From NCBI GenBank assembly GCA_965660355.1, contig CBFHZN010000002.1, positions 1-64,000 on the forward strand: a stretch of 64,000 nucleotides of DNA, given 5' to 3'. The notes beneath the pieces were generated by a model. It was given only the letters and a program-made list of their open reading frames with translations, did no database searches and had not been told where the DNA came from. Positions 16,811 through 25,820 of this stretch are shown one piece after another. Source of the stretch: CAJXVY01 sp965660355 (lineage in GTDB: Bacteria; Actinomycetota; Actinomycetes; Actinomycetales; Microbacteriaceae). Within the stretch, counting starts at the first letter, position 1, and each line of letters begins with the position of its first letter. A program made the translations under genes and the position numbers.

Positions 16811-18318
16811 CAGAGAGGTATGTTTCCGTGCTTCTTTGGAGGCAGCTCACTTCTCTTGGTTCTAAGTGCTCTTAGCGCCTTAATCACACTTGTTCTCGTG
16901 GCCGATGGTTCGATAATCCCATCCAACTCTCCCCGCTCAGCGGCCAAGAATGGACTTGCAACGCTGTATGTGTATTCCTTAGCTAGCTTTGCCCTGACCG
17001 CTTCGACATCTTCACCGTTTTCAGTTGCTTGTTTGATCTTGTCTCGATAGAGGATGTTCACCGCCCCCTGGCCACCCATAACAGCAATTTCCGCAGTTGG
17101 CCAGGCTAAGTTTATGTCGGCACCCAATTGCTTGCTTCCCATGACGATATAAGCCCCACCATAAGCTTTTCTAGTAATAACAGTAATTAGTGGGACGGTT
17201 GCCTCAGCGTAGGCGTATAAAAGTTTGGCTCCTCTTCTGATTACCCCGGCCCACTCCTGGTCGGTTCCAGGGAGGTAGCCTGGAACATCAACCAGGGTAA
17301 GGATTGGGATGTTGAAGCTATCGCAAAATCTGACGAATCTGGCAGCTTTCTCTCCAGCATCGATATTCAATGTCCCAGCCATTTGCAGAGGTTGGTTGGC
17401 AACAATGCCCACCGTGCGACCGTCTATGCGAGCAAAGCCAATAATGATATTCGGCGCATAAAGAGGCTGAACTTCCAAGAAATCACCATCATCAACCGTT
17501 GCCTCAATGACTGTGTGCATGTCGTAGGGCTGGTTGGGGCTATCTGGGATCAGCGCATCAAGTCGCAGGTCTTGTTCGGTAATTTCTAATTCATGAGCGG
17601 GCTCATAAACCTTTGATTCCGACATGTTGTTCTCTGGCAAAAATCCAACCAGGGTTCGAACGTAGTCAATCGCATCCGGCTCATCCTCAGCGAGGTAATG
17701 GGCGACACCACTGGTTTCATTATGTGAACGGGCCCCACCCAGTTCTTCCATGCCAACTTCTTCACCTGTGACTGTTTTGATTACATCCGGACCAGTCACG
17801 AACATGTTCGATGTTTTATCCACCATCACCACGAAGTCTGTGAGGGCGGGTGAATAGACAGCGCCACCCGCGGCTGGACCCATGACAATCGAAATCTGTG
17901 GGACAACTCCGCTGGCAAGGGTGTTTTTTCTGAAAATCTCCCCATATTTACCCAAAGCAATGACACCCTCTTGAATCCTTGCTCCACCGCTATCCAAAAT
18001 TCCAATAATCGGAACACCTGTGTCAATGGCAATCTGCATGATTTTGATGATTTTGTTTCCTGCAGCCTCACCAAGTGATCCCCCAAAAATCGTGAAGTCT
18101 TGACTGTAAACGGCTACCTGTTTTCCGTGAATGGTTCCTATTCCGGTGACTACGCTGTCACCATAGGGTCTCGCCTTATTTTCATGTGATCGGTCTCTAA
18201 CAAATTCATCAATTTCCACAAAGCTTCCGGGGTCCAAAAGTTGCTCCACTCGCTCGCGTGCGGTTTGTTTTCCTTTGGCTTTTTGGCGGGCGACGGCTTC
18301 TTCGCCAGCTCCGTTCAT
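16810..18318 (-). CDS. accD: Acyl-CoA carboxylase beta subunit (carboxyltransferase)
   Basis: Transfers carboxyl from biotin to acetyl/propionyl-CoA. 502 aa from ATG 18318 with both crotonase-like halves: GGSLGEAAGNKIIKIMQIA, GAARIQEG-type segment GGARIQEGV, MGPAAGGAVYSPALTDF, and C-terminal RKAYGGAYIVMGSK. Homologues have about 20 more N-terminal residues (TTAGKxADL...). That motif is present just upstream in another frame (18315-18386), so the true gene probably starts at TTG 18386 and a one-base deletion or sequence error breaks it. The ATG 18318 start may be artefactual. Confidence 0.9.
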   Translation of the reverse strand: MNGAGEEAVARQKAKGKQTARERVEQLLDPGSFVEIDEFVRDRSHENKARPYGDSVVTGIGTIHGKQVAVYSQDFTIFGGSLGEAAGNKIIKIMQIAIDTGVPIIGILDSGGARIQEGVIALGKYGEIFRKNTLASGVVPQISIVMGPAAGGAVYSPALTDFVVMVDKTSNMFVTGPDVIKTVTGEEVGMEELGGARSHNETSGVAHYLAEDEPDAIDYVRTLVGFLPENNMSESKVYEPAHELEITEQDLRLDALIPDSPNQPYDMHTVIEATVDDGDFLEVQPLYAPNIIIGFARIDGRTVGIVANQPLQMAGTLNIDAGEKAARFVRFCDSFNIPILTLVDVPGYLPGTDQEWAGVIRRGAKLLYAYAEATVPLITVITRKAYGGAYIVMGSKQLGADINLAWPTAEIAVMGGQGAVNILYRDKIKQATENGEDVEAVRAKLAKEYTYSVASPFLAAERGELDGIIEPSATRTSVIKALRALRTKRSELPPKKHGNIPL

Positions 18319-18386
18319 TGCCTCTTGGTAGCGTTAAGATCCGCAATTTTGCCAGCGGTGGTATCCAGCTCTGGATTGTCTGTCAA
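18315..18386 (-). other. accD: Out-of-frame N-terminus of accD (apparent frameshift)
   Basis: TTG 18386 has GGAG five bases upstream and opens a 23-codon frame encoding LDTTAGKIADLNATKRQ before TGA at 18317-18315. TTAGK-(I/L)-A-(D/E)-L is the canonical start region of AccD5/PccB proteins. The next in-frame continuation of the homologous protein (MNGAGEEAVARQKAKGK) begins in a different frame at ATG 18318, overlapping the TGA as ATGA. One extra base would fuse the two. Confidence 0.8.
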
Positions 18387-18448
18387 GATATCTCCAACTT
18401 CGTGATGCGCACTACTTTAGTAATGTTTGTAGGGTCTGAAGGGAATGC

Positions 18449-19174
18449 ATGCTGCTAAATCTTTCTTCTGCCCATTCAAGCAAGTTGGTATTTTTTGATC
18501 AATTGGGATCAACCAACCAGTATTTGCTGGAGCAAGCTGGTCTTGACTCAGACTCCTGGCCGGATCAAAGTGTTGTTTGCGCAGGGCATCAAACAGCTGG
18601 TCGCGGCAGAAACGATAGACAGTGGGAATCACCCGCAGGTGCCAGTCTGGCGTGCTCTGTATTGATCAGAAACCCCTCGGCAGAAGCCCATTGGTATGGA
18701 ATTTTGGTTGCTATGTCATTAGCTAAATCTTTGCGGGNNNNNNNNNNNNNNNNNNNCATTAAGTGGCCGAATGATGTTTTGGTGAATGAGAAAAAAATCG
18801 CTGGGGTGTTGAGTCAAGCAGCAAATAATTATTTGGTGGCGGGGATAGGTGTCAACTTGAGAGAAGTGGATATTGAAGGATCGATATCGATTGCTGAATT
18901 AAAACTCAATGAAGACTTTGATACTCAGCTCGCTGCTTTGCTTTCTAATTTTGTCGCTCTTCGCGAAAGTTATGAACGGGGCGGAGTGAGTGAAATCTTA
19001 GAAGAGTTGAGAGAAATTTCTCACACTCTTGGACTAATGGTTCGGGTGAGAACTGAGAAGGGTGTTGTTGAGGGTGTTGCAACCAATATCAATCACCAAG
19101 GCAAGTTGGAAATAGATAACGGCAGGGAAACCGTTTTCGCAGGCGATATCCTGCATCTAAGAAGAGTGGAGTGA
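18449..19174 (+). CDS. birA: Biotin-[acetyl-CoA carboxylase] ligase
   Basis: Attaches biotin to the AccA3 carrier domain. 241 aa without an N-terminal DNA-binding domain, so enzymatic only. Motifs: FFDQLGSTNQYLLEQ, biotin loop GHQTAGRGRNDRQW, and KWPNDVLVNEKKIAGVL. Nineteen N (18738-18756) fall just before KWPND; flanking frames agree. ATG 18449 is preceded by GAAGGGA. It is divergent from accD (62-nt gap) and overlaps purK by 4 nt (GTGA). Confidence 0.93.
   Translation: MLLNLSSAHSSKLVFFDQLGSTNQYLLEQAGLDSDSWPDQSVVCAGHQTAGRGRNDRQWESPAGASLACSVLIRNPSAEAHWYGILVAMSLAKSLRXXXXXXXIKWPNDVLVNEKKIAGVLSQAANNYLVAGIGVNLREVDIEGSISIAELKLNEDFDTQLAALLSNFVALRESYERGGVSEILEELREISHTLGLMVRVRTEKGVVEGVATNINHQGKLEIDNGRETVFAGDILHLRRVE
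18738..18756. other. Assembly gap (19 N)
   Basis: Undetermined bases inside birA, about seven codons, immediately before the conserved KWPND motif. Confidence 1.
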
Positions 19175-20295
19175 TTTTGAGAGTTGGCGTTATTGGTGGC
19201 GGGCAGCTGGCAAGAATGATGATTCCAGAGGCAATTGCACTTGGTTTAGAAATCAAGGTCTTTGCTGAGCAAGAAGGAATGTCAGCGAGTATTGCAACCG
19301 AAACAGTGGGTGACTACACAGAAGCCGAGGAGCTTGGTTGGTTTGCAGATGGAGTGGATGTCATCACTTTTGATCACGAGCACGTGCCAGTCCAGGCCCT
19401 GCAGCAACTGGAGCGAGTGGGGGTTAGTGTTCAACCCCCTTCAAAAGCCCTAACCTTTGCCCAAAACAAGCTATTTATGAGGCAGCGTCTGAGTGAAGCG
19501 GGTCTGCCAATGCCTAAATGGCTTGAGGTGAAAACCAAAGAGGATCTTGAGCTTTTCGTTAGAGATAATGGCGGAAAAGTCATTGTGAAAACGCCGATTG
19601 GCGGTTACGACGGAAAGGGCGTGAGGGTTATCACCTCTGCCGAGGATGTCAGTGACTGGTTTGAGAGATTGTCTGCGCTGGGTGGATCTTTGCTAGCAGA
19701 GCAATTGGTTGAATTTGATTCTGAAATAGCGGTTCTGTCCGCGAGAAGACCAAGCGGTGAATGGAGAGCTTGGCCAGCTGTCCAAACAGTTCAGAAAAAC
19801 GGAGTGTGCTCACAGGTAATTGCACCCGCTCCCAAAGTGGATCAGGACCGGGCATTGGGGATAGCGCGAGAGATTTCAGAACAATTAGAAGTGACCGGAG
19901 TGATGGCAGTTGAGATGTTTCAAACAACCGATGGCGATCTATTGATAAACGAACTTGCAATGAGACCTCATAACTCTGGACACTTCACAATTGACGCCAG
20001 TGTCACTTCTCAATTTGAACAGCATCTGCGGGCTGTTTTGGATTTGCCTTTGGGGGATACGCAAATGACATCAGAACATGCTGTCATGGTGAACCTGCTG
20101 GGTTTAGATTCTGGTACTGCATTTTTGGAAAACTACGAGGCGACCATGTATCGATTTCCAGAGGCAAAAATTCACACCTATGGAAAACTTCCACGACCGG
20201 GAAGAAAAATGGGCCATGTCACGGTGACGGGCGATGATTCAGAAACCGTCAAATCGCGGGCGCTTCTAGCCGCCGCTGTTATAAGCGGGTCTTAG
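19171..20295 (+). CDS. purK: N5-carboxyaminoimidazole ribonucleotide synthase
   Basis: ATP-grasp enzyme of de novo purine synthesis that makes N5-CAIR from AIR, bicarbonate and ATP. 374 aa; N-terminal VIGGGQLARMMIPEA, ATP-binding KTPIGGYDGKGVR, and the C-terminal NELAMRPHNSGHFTIDA segment are family hallmarks. GTG start overlaps the birA stop. purE follows after 9 nt. Confidence 0.95.
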   Translation: MILRVGVIGGGQLARMMIPEAIALGLEIKVFAEQEGMSASIATETVGDYTEAEELGWFADGVDVITFDHEHVPVQALQQLERVGVSVQPPSKALTFAQNKLFMRQRLSEAGLPMPKWLEVKTKEDLELFVRDNGGKVIVKTPIGGYDGKGVRVITSAEDVSDWFERLSALGGSLLAEQLVEFDSEIAVLSARRPSGEWRAWPAVQTVQKNGVCSQVIAPAPKVDQDRALGIAREISEQLEVTGVMAVEMFQTTDGDLLINELAMRPHNSGHFTIDASVTSQFEQHLRAVLDLPLGDTQMTSEHAVMVNLLGLDSGTAFLENYEATMYRFPEAKIHTYGKLPRPGRKMGHVTVTGDDSETVKSRALLAAAVISGS

Positions 20296-20304
20296 GATGA
20301 TGGC

Positions 20305-20793
20305 GTGAGTATCGCAATTGTTATGGGCTCTGATTCGGACTGGAAAGTCCTAGAAGATGCGCATATAACCCTGCAAGAGTTCGGACTCAAAGCTGAAATC
20401 GAAGTTCTCAGTGCCCACAGAACCCCCGAAGCGATGCTTGATTGGTCCGCCAACGCAGCAGCGCGTGGTGTTCAGGTAATTATCGCCGGGGCAGGCGGTG
20501 CTGCTCATTTGCCGGGCATGGTCGCCTCGGCTACATCGCTACCCGTGATTGGGGTTCCAATTTCTCTGAAAAACCTTGAGGGGATTGATTCGCTGCTTTC
20601 CATCGCGCAGATGCCAGCTGGGGTTCCAGTTGCGACCATGGCGATAGATGGGGCAAAAAATGCCGCTCTCATGGCTGTTCGCATCCTTGGATCGGCAGAT
20701 TACGAACTTCAGGGGCAAATGGATGAATACAGAAAACAGCTGAAAACTCAGGTAGCCGAGAAAAATCAGAACCTGAAAGATTCCTTAGACTAA
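20305..20793 (+). CDS. purE: N5-CAIR mutase
   Basis: Class I PurE, 162 aa, converting N5-CAIR to CAIR. The active-site loops MGSDSDWKVLEDA, SAHRTPEAM and GAGGAAHLPGM are intact. GTG start, same operon as purK. The order birA-purK-purE resembles the mycobacterial arrangement. Confidence 0.95.
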   Translation: MSIAIVMGSDSDWKVLEDAHITLQEFGLKAEIEVLSAHRTPEAMLDWSANAAARGVQVIIAGAGGAAHLPGMVASATSLPVIGVPISLKNLEGIDSLLSIAQMPAGVPVATMAIDGAKNAALMAVRILGSADYELQGQMDEYRKQLKTQVAEKNQNLKDSLD

Positions 20794-20865
20794 ACCGCCA
20801 CGCCGACCCGCGTGAGTGAAAACCTTCAACTTAAAAATTAAGCTTTAGTTTTGAGGAGGTTTGTC

Positions 20866-21399
20866 ATGCGCGGAAAATTCATCGCTGTTGCGTTTCTTGC
20901 CAGTTTTTCACTGACTGGCTGCTCAGCGTTTGTCCCCAGCTGGAATGCGCAACCGACCCCCATAGAGATTGATAACGAAAGCAATGATGACGTCGTTAAT
21001 GAAGTGCCACAAAACGAGCCTGAACCCCGACCTTCAGAACCAGCAGAAGATCAGCAGGAGCCAGAACCAGAGCCTGAAGAAAGCGAGCCAGTTGAGCTGG
21101 AATCGGTGAATGTTGAAGTCGTAAGCGCAATGGTTTATGAAGACGAAGGACAGCTTGAGGTGATAGCCCAAGTTTTCGATGTGGTTGAAGATGGAGGAGA
21201 GTGCACCTTGAGGTTGCTTGCCGGTGATTATTCAACCGAGGTAACGGTTGGAGCTAACAGGTCTAGTAACTACACTCAGTGCTCCCCAATTGACCTGCCT
21301 TTGACAGAACTTCCAGGAGGCACAGCTGTTGTTTCAGTTAGCTATCTCTCGGGTAACTCTGAGGGTGAAAGCGAGGCAGTTTCGGTGGTGATTCCGTAG
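20866..21399 (+). CDS. Proline/glutamate-rich lipoprotein
   Basis: Unrecognised family. From ATG 20866 (GAGGAGG six bases upstream; the frame is also open from TTG 20851) it encodes 177 aa: a signal peptide with lipobox LTGC, a linker of about 45 residues rich in P and E, and a C-terminal beta-rich domain (about residues 85-177) with two cysteines (GECTLRLLAG and YTQCSPIDL) that could form a disulfide. It is expected to be anchored outside the membrane. It is coupled by TAGTG overlap to the large LysM protein, so the two probably act together at the cell wall. Confidence 0.8.
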   Translation: MRGKFIAVAFLASFSLTGCSAFVPSWNAQPTPIEIDNESNDDVVNEVPQNEPEPRPSEPAEDQQEPEPEPEESEPVELESVNVEVVSAMVYEDEGQLEVIAQVFDVVEDGGECTLRLLAGDYSTEVTVGANRSSNYTQCSPIDLPLTELPGGTAVVSVSYLSGNSEGESEAVSVVIP

Positions 21400-24300
21400 T
21401 GAAAAAACTATTCACAATTGCCGGATCCATTTCTCTTCTTTCGGCATTGATTGTCCCAACAGACCAAGCTGAGGCCGCCCCTCCAGGGTCAGCATTTGAT
21501 CCAGGGTTAATCATTTCAGACAGCGTCTTTTTTGACTTTGGAACAATGAGCGTCGATCAAATTCAAGACTTTTTAGACAGTCGGGTCTCCGATTGCCGAG
21601 CGGAACCGGATGGTCCAGCGTGTCTGAAGGATTACGTGATGGACACCCCAGCGACTCAAGCTACCGAGGGTAGGTGTGAGGCGATACCTGCTAGAAGCAA
21701 CTCAACTGCGGCACAAATAATTCACGATGTTGCGAATGCTTGTGGAATTAATCCAGAGGTTTTGATTGTCACCTTGCAAAAAGAACAGGGGCTTGTTACG
21801 AGCACCAAGCCAACTCCTTACATGTATCGGGCAGCCATGGGTTATGGCTGTCCAGACAGTGACCCGGGAATTTGCGGAAAAGTCTATGTTGGGCTTTTCA
21901 ATCAGATTTACCGTGGAGCTTCGCAGTTGCAGTGGTATGGAAACCCAGAGGGTTCATTCACCTGGCTTCGTCCTGGTAGGACAGTAAATGTTCGATACAG
22001 CCCCAGAAGCTCCTGTGGAACAAAAAGCTTTGAACTAAAGTCTCAGGCCACAGCAAACCTTTATTACTACACCCCCTACACCCCGAATAACGCAGCTCTA
22101 AATAATCTTTACGGGACCGGGGATAGTTGCAGTGCCTACGGCAATAGAAACTTCTGGAGATTTTTCCATGATTGGTTTGGATCCCCAATTGGCGGTGGCT
22201 ATCTTCTCAGAAATGGAAACGGTCCTCTCTATGTGATTAGTGGCTCTCAAAGGTTTGAAATAACTGATCCATCACAGGTTCAAGCCCTGAACGCTCTGGG
22301 ACCAGTTGGAGAGATTTCTCAACCCTATTTGGATAGCTTCACAGACGGCGGGCCAATGCAGCTCTTGGTTGAATCCTCCTCCACCCAAGAGATTTTCTTA
22401 TTGGCTGGAGACAACCGATATCTACTTCCCAACTGCGAATTGGCTGCAGAGTTTGGGTTTGATTGTGCAAATAAATTAGTACTCCCTAGCGCCCAGCTTT
22501 TGGAATTTGATTTTGGTGGCACCTTATCTCAATTGCTTGAGACCGAGACCGGCCAGTATTGGGTGGAAGGCGGTCAATATCGGAAAGTCTTTGACAGATT
22601 GGGTTTGCAGACGGTTACTGACGTGATTCCTGATCCGGTGGAGGCAAATCTGGATTCAATGCCATTTTTGACCGCGGGAGCGCCAGTCACCGGGGAACTC
22701 AGTGTGTTTGAGATTGAGGATGACACTCGGATTGGGTTGGCAAGCTCTGATGGGATTTATCTAATCGATGAGGACATGGCAAGCGAGCTTGCCATTACAA
22801 AGTGGTTTGACGAACCTAAGGGCGTTATTCAATTAGAAGATGCCCAGAGTGGTCAGGTCCCGTTTAGTGGTTTTGTGAAGTCCTCCACCGGTGCTGGCTT
22901 CATGCTCTCTTCCGAGGGGAAGCTGGCCGTTGAGAATGTTGATGAGTTTCACCCTGCCGTGATTGAGGTGAGCGATGAATTTTTATCAAAGGTGCCAACC
23001 CTTGAATCCAAGCAAAGCGCTCCGGCTGTTATTAATTTCAGTAATTCCTATTATGACTATTTAGTAGTTGGTTCTCAGCGCTACACCATTTTGCAAGACG
23101 GAATGCTCTCTGAGTTCAACGATCTGCTTGGCTCATCAATCACCATCCCGAAGACCGTGCTTTCCACCATTCCAAGTGGCGGTGCTGCTGCGGCACCGGG
23201 AAGTGTTGTCCGCGCAGAGGACTCGGGAACAAGGTATTTGATCGATGGTTTTGATAAAAAGATTCCACTTAGAAGCCTGGCTCAGGCTGAGTCTGTAACT
23301 GATGCAAACATCTACAGGCTCAGTGATCGGTTCTTGGAACGCTTACAGACCCAGCCAAATCTCACTACCTCCAAAGTCAGGTGTGAGGGAACACAGTATT
23401 TCCTTGATGAGGGTCAACTGATCCCATCAAGCCCTCAGGTGTTCAACCAATACCCCGGTGAAGCGGTAACGCTTGATTCAACAACCTGTTCTGCAATGGG
23501 GGAGCAAGATGTGAAGATGACTCAGTTCATTCGAACCGAATCCAGAGATATCTACGTAGTCGTCAATGGTGAGAAATTTGCACTTACTAATTTCTCGGAT
23601 TACGAGAACTTGAGCGAAGATTCTCTTGGCTATAACTGGGTTACCAATTGGTTTGCTAGCACAATCCCAACAGGAACAGAGCTCCCCAGTGAAACCGCTA
23701 TCGTCACTGAAGATGGTGCAACGGTTGGTGATTTCATCCGCGATGATGAACAGCAGGATGAGCCCGCGTCTGAGCCAAACGCATCAGAGCCTGAGCCTGA
23801 GGAAGAACCCAGAGAAACCACAACCTATACCGTTAGGGCTGGAGACTTCCTATCCAAAATTGCTGCCAGCCAAGGGGTGACAGTTTCTGAGATAGTTGAG
23901 GCAAACAACTTGGCAAACCCCAACTTGATCAGGGTGGGACAGGTTCTCACGATTCCAGGTAACCAACCCGAATCAACAGATTCTGAACAATCCCAGCAAC
24001 CAGATTCAGCACCTGAACCAACCCCTGAGCCTGAACCAAGCCCTGAGCCTGAACCAACTCCTGAAGCGGAGGTTGAACCAGAGACAGAAACTGGTTCGGT
24101 TGAATACCGCGTGAAAAGCGGCGATTATCTGAGTCAGATAGCTTCTCGTTTTGGTGTCAGTAGCGCAGATATCGCCAAGGCCAGCAACTTATCAAACCCA
24201 AACCTAATTTTTGTGGGGCAGGTGTTAGTTATTCCTAACCAAGAGGTTGAAGTGGGGCAAACCTCTGAACCTTCAGTGACTACCGAAGAGGAATCTGAGC

Positions 24301-24446
24301 AAGTGGAAACCTATCGAATCAAAGCGGGGGATACCTTATTCAGAATCGCCGCTAGGTTCGGTGTGAGCTACCGAGACATAGTGGAAAGAAACAACATTGC
24401 CAACCCGAATCTAATTCGGGTTGGTCAAGTAATTACAATTCCCTAG
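21399..24446 (+). CDS. Large secreted protein with three C-terminal LysM domains
   Basis: 1015 aa. Signal peptide ends near QAEAAPP. Residues about 35-265 form a cysteine-containing domain (GINPEVLIVTLQKEQGLV, AMGYGCPDSDPGICGKVY) that resembles lysozyme/transglycosylase-like folds with a possible catalytic glutamate; this is inference. Residues 270-780 hold repeating modules of about 60 residues with 'ryxlldg' and 'vp.svls.lp' themes. P/E-rich linkers follow, and three LysM repeats lie near 808-851, 901-946 and 970-1015 (each ending NPNLIxVGQVxxIP), which bind peptidoglycan. A wall-bound peptidoglycan-active or structural protein is likely. Confidence 0.85.
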   Translation: MKKLFTIAGSISLLSALIVPTDQAEAAPPGSAFDPGLIISDSVFFDFGTMSVDQIQDFLDSRVSDCRAEPDGPACLKDYVMDTPATQATEGRCEAIPARSNSTAAQIIHDVANACGINPEVLIVTLQKEQGLVTSTKPTPYMYRAAMGYGCPDSDPGICGKVYVGLFNQIYRGASQLQWYGNPEGSFTWLRPGRTVNVRYSPRSSCGTKSFELKSQATANLYYYTPYTPNNAALNNLYGTGDSCSAYGNRNFWRFFHDWFGSPIGGGYLLRNGNGPLYVISGSQRFEITDPSQVQALNALGPVGEISQPYLDSFTDGGPMQLLVESSSTQEIFLLAGDNRYLLPNCELAAEFGFDCANKLVLPSAQLLEFDFGGTLSQLLETETGQYWVEGGQYRKVFDRLGLQTVTDVIPDPVEANLDSMPFLTAGAPVTGELSVFEIEDDTRIGLASSDGIYLIDEDMASELAITKWFDEPKGVIQLEDAQSGQVPFSGFVKSSTGAGFMLSSEGKLAVENVDEFHPAVIEVSDEFLSKVPTLESKQSAPAVINFSNSYYDYLVVGSQRYTILQDGMLSEFNDLLGSSITIPKTVLSTIPSGGAAAAPGSVVRAEDSGTRYLIDGFDKKIPLRSLAQAESVTDANIYRLSDRFLERLQTQPNLTTSKVRCEGTQYFLDEGQLIPSSPQVFNQYPGEAVTLDSTTCSAMGEQDVKMTQFIRTESRDIYVVVNGEKFALTNFSDYENLSEDSLGYNWVTNWFASTIPTGTELPSETAIVTEDGATVGDFIRDDEQQDEPASEPNASEPEPEEEPRETTTYTVRAGDFLSKIAASQGVTVSEIVEANNLANPNLIRVGQVLTIPGNQPESTDSEQSQQPDSAPEPTPEPEPSPEPEPTPEAEVEPETETGSVEYRVKSGDYLSQIASRFGVSSADIAKASNLSNPNLIFVGQVLVIPNQEVEVGQTSEPSVTTEEESEQVETYRIKAGDTLFRIAARFGVSYRDIVERNNIANPNLIRVGQVITIP
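23990..24085 (+). repeat. Proline-glutamate low-complexity linker
   Basis: In-frame repeats of P-E-P-(T/S) between LysM 1 and LysM 2. A shorter P/E stretch occurs before LysM 1, and similar stretches occur in the upstream lipoprotein. Such linkers span cell-wall layers. Confidence 0.8.
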
Positions 24447-25383
24447 AACTCCAGGCCGATTCAATTATTTCGGGCAAGCCGTATTCGGCTTCCCATCCAA
24501 AGTCACTTTTTATTTTTTCTGAAGAGGCAATGAGTTTGGGAGGATCGCCTGGGCGTCTGTCTGACACTTTCACTTCAAAATCAAGACCTGAGATGCGTTT
24601 TATTTCACTCACAACCTCGAAAACGCTAGATCCAGAGCCTGTTCCCACGTTGTAGATTTCATGTCCGGGTTTTCCGAGGTGATCAACTGCCTGGATGTGG
24701 GCGCGGGCTAGATCCATCACGTGAATGTAATCTCTGACGCAACTGCCATCCGCAGTGGGGTAGTCATCGCCAAACACCTCCACGGATTTTTTGGATGAGA
24801 GTCGATTCAAAATAATTGGGATGAGATTTAGTGCTTGCTTATCTGCAAGCTCAGGCCAACCACTACCAGCCACATTGAAATACCGCAGCGAAATAGCACT
24901 CAGCCCCCAATTGCTGGCGTTTGAAATCATCCATTCGCCAACCAGTTTGGTTTCTCCGTAGGGGTTGATTGGTTCGGTATTGTCAGTTTCTGTCACCTTT
25001 TCAACATCTGGCAGGCCATACACTGCTGCGGAGCTGCTGAAGATCAATTTCCCGACCCCGGCTTGCCTGATTGCGGTGAGCAGATTGGCAAGTCCTCCGA
25101 TATTGGATTTGTAATAAAACTCTGGTTTTTCAACACTCTCACCAACTTGCTTCCTGGCAGCAAAATGGATGACCACGTCGATATTTTTTTCAACTAGCAG
25201 CTTGGTCATGACCTCGACGCTGGAATCGTGCTCCAGGGTAAGATGCACAGAATCACAATCAAGTCTTTGAGAATCACCTGTGCTCAGGTCATCTACAGAA
25301 ATTACATAGTGTCCACCGTTTATCAGTAATCGCACTACGTGCGATCCGATGTAGCCGGCACCTCCGGTGACTAATACATTCAC
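24433..25383 (-). CDS. galE: UDP-glucose 4-epimerase
   Basis: Short-chain dehydrogenase-type NAD enzyme interconverting UDP-glucose and UDP-galactose. 316 aa; N-terminal VTGGAGYIGSHVVRLL, catalytic SSSAAVYG serine and NPYGETK tyrosine-lysine, and the C-terminal RRPGDPPKLIAS sugar-binding segment. Its 3' end overlaps the convergent LysM gene by 14 nt. It probably supplies galactose for wall glycans. Confidence 0.93.
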   Translation of the reverse strand: MNVLVTGGAGYIGSHVVRLLINGGHYVISVDDLSTGDSQRLDCDSVHLTLEHDSSVEVMTKLLVEKNIDVVIHFAARKQVGESVEKPEFYYKSNIGGLANLLTAIRQAGVGKLIFSSSAAVYGLPDVEKVTETDNTEPINPYGETKLVGEWMISNASNWGLSAISLRYFNVAGSGWPELADKQALNLIPIILNRLSSKKSVEVFGDDYPTADGSCVRDYIHVMDLARAHIQAVDHLGKPGHEIYNVGTGSGSSVFEVVSEIKRISGLDFEVKVSDRRPGDPPKLIASSEKIKSDFGWEAEYGLPEIIESAWSSREL

Positions 25384-25444
25384 GCTTATAAGGTTATCGC
25401 TGGTTTAATTTTTGTCTAAATCTGTTCTCTGGCAAAAATCGAGC

Positions 25445-25480
25445 TTGACTTATTGATAGTTACACGTGTGTAATTACATC
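25445..25480 (+). promoter_or_regulatory. whiB2 promoter with overlapping palindromes
   Basis: TTGACT (25445-25450) and TGTAAT (25469-25474) with an 18-nt spacer form a good sigma-70-like promoter. The perfect 10-bp palindrome TGTAATTACA (25469-25478) covers the -10, and TTACAC/GTGTAA half-sites (25460-25473) overlap it on the upstream side. A repressor or WhiB-linked operator is plausible but not shown. Confidence 0.55.
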
Positions 25481-25508
25481 TAAGAAGTTCAGGGAAGAGG
25501 TTTTTTTA

Positions 25509-25811
25509 ATGCCAGAGGACAACGTAGCAGCGAACTGGTTCGTCGATGTTCTTCGTTTGGGGGTGGCTAATGCTTACGATTCAGAGGACACTGACCCACT
25601 AGCTTGGCAGGCTGACGCACTCTGCTCTCAAACTGACCCAGAGGCCTTTTTTCCTGAAAAGGGTGGCTCCACAAGAGACGCTAAGCGCATCTGCAATCAG
25701 TGTGAGGTTAAGAGTGAATGTCTAGAGTATGCCTTGCAGAATGATGAAAGATTTGGAATTTGGGGTGGACTCAGCGAGCGGGAGCGTCGTAAGCTCAAGC
25801 GTCGCGCCTAG
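25509..25811 (+). CDS. whiB2: WhiB-family iron-sulfur regulator (WhiB2/WhmD-like)
   Basis: 100 aa. Four cluster-ligating cysteines C39, C62, C65 and C71 (CxxC), the GIWGG turn and the basic tail RERRKLKRRA. The acidic N-terminal extension, and its place ahead of the glycosyltransferase, DUF5719-like, zincin-like and manB genes, match WhiB2, which controls septation in mycobacteria. AAGAGG lies eight bases before ATG. The glycosyltransferase begins 9 nt after its stop. Confidence 0.92.
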   Translation: MPEDNVAANWFVDVLRLGVANAYDSEDTDPLAWQADALCSQTDPEAFFPEKGGSTRDAKRICNQCEVKSECLEYALQNDERFGIWGGLSERERRKLKRRA

Positions 25812-25820
25812 ACTCTAGGT

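Noticed and set aside
23745..24090. Repetitive cct-gag/cca-gaa stretches as a CRISPR or mobile repeat
   Set aside because: They are in-frame proline-glutamate linkers of the LysM protein with irregular unit length.
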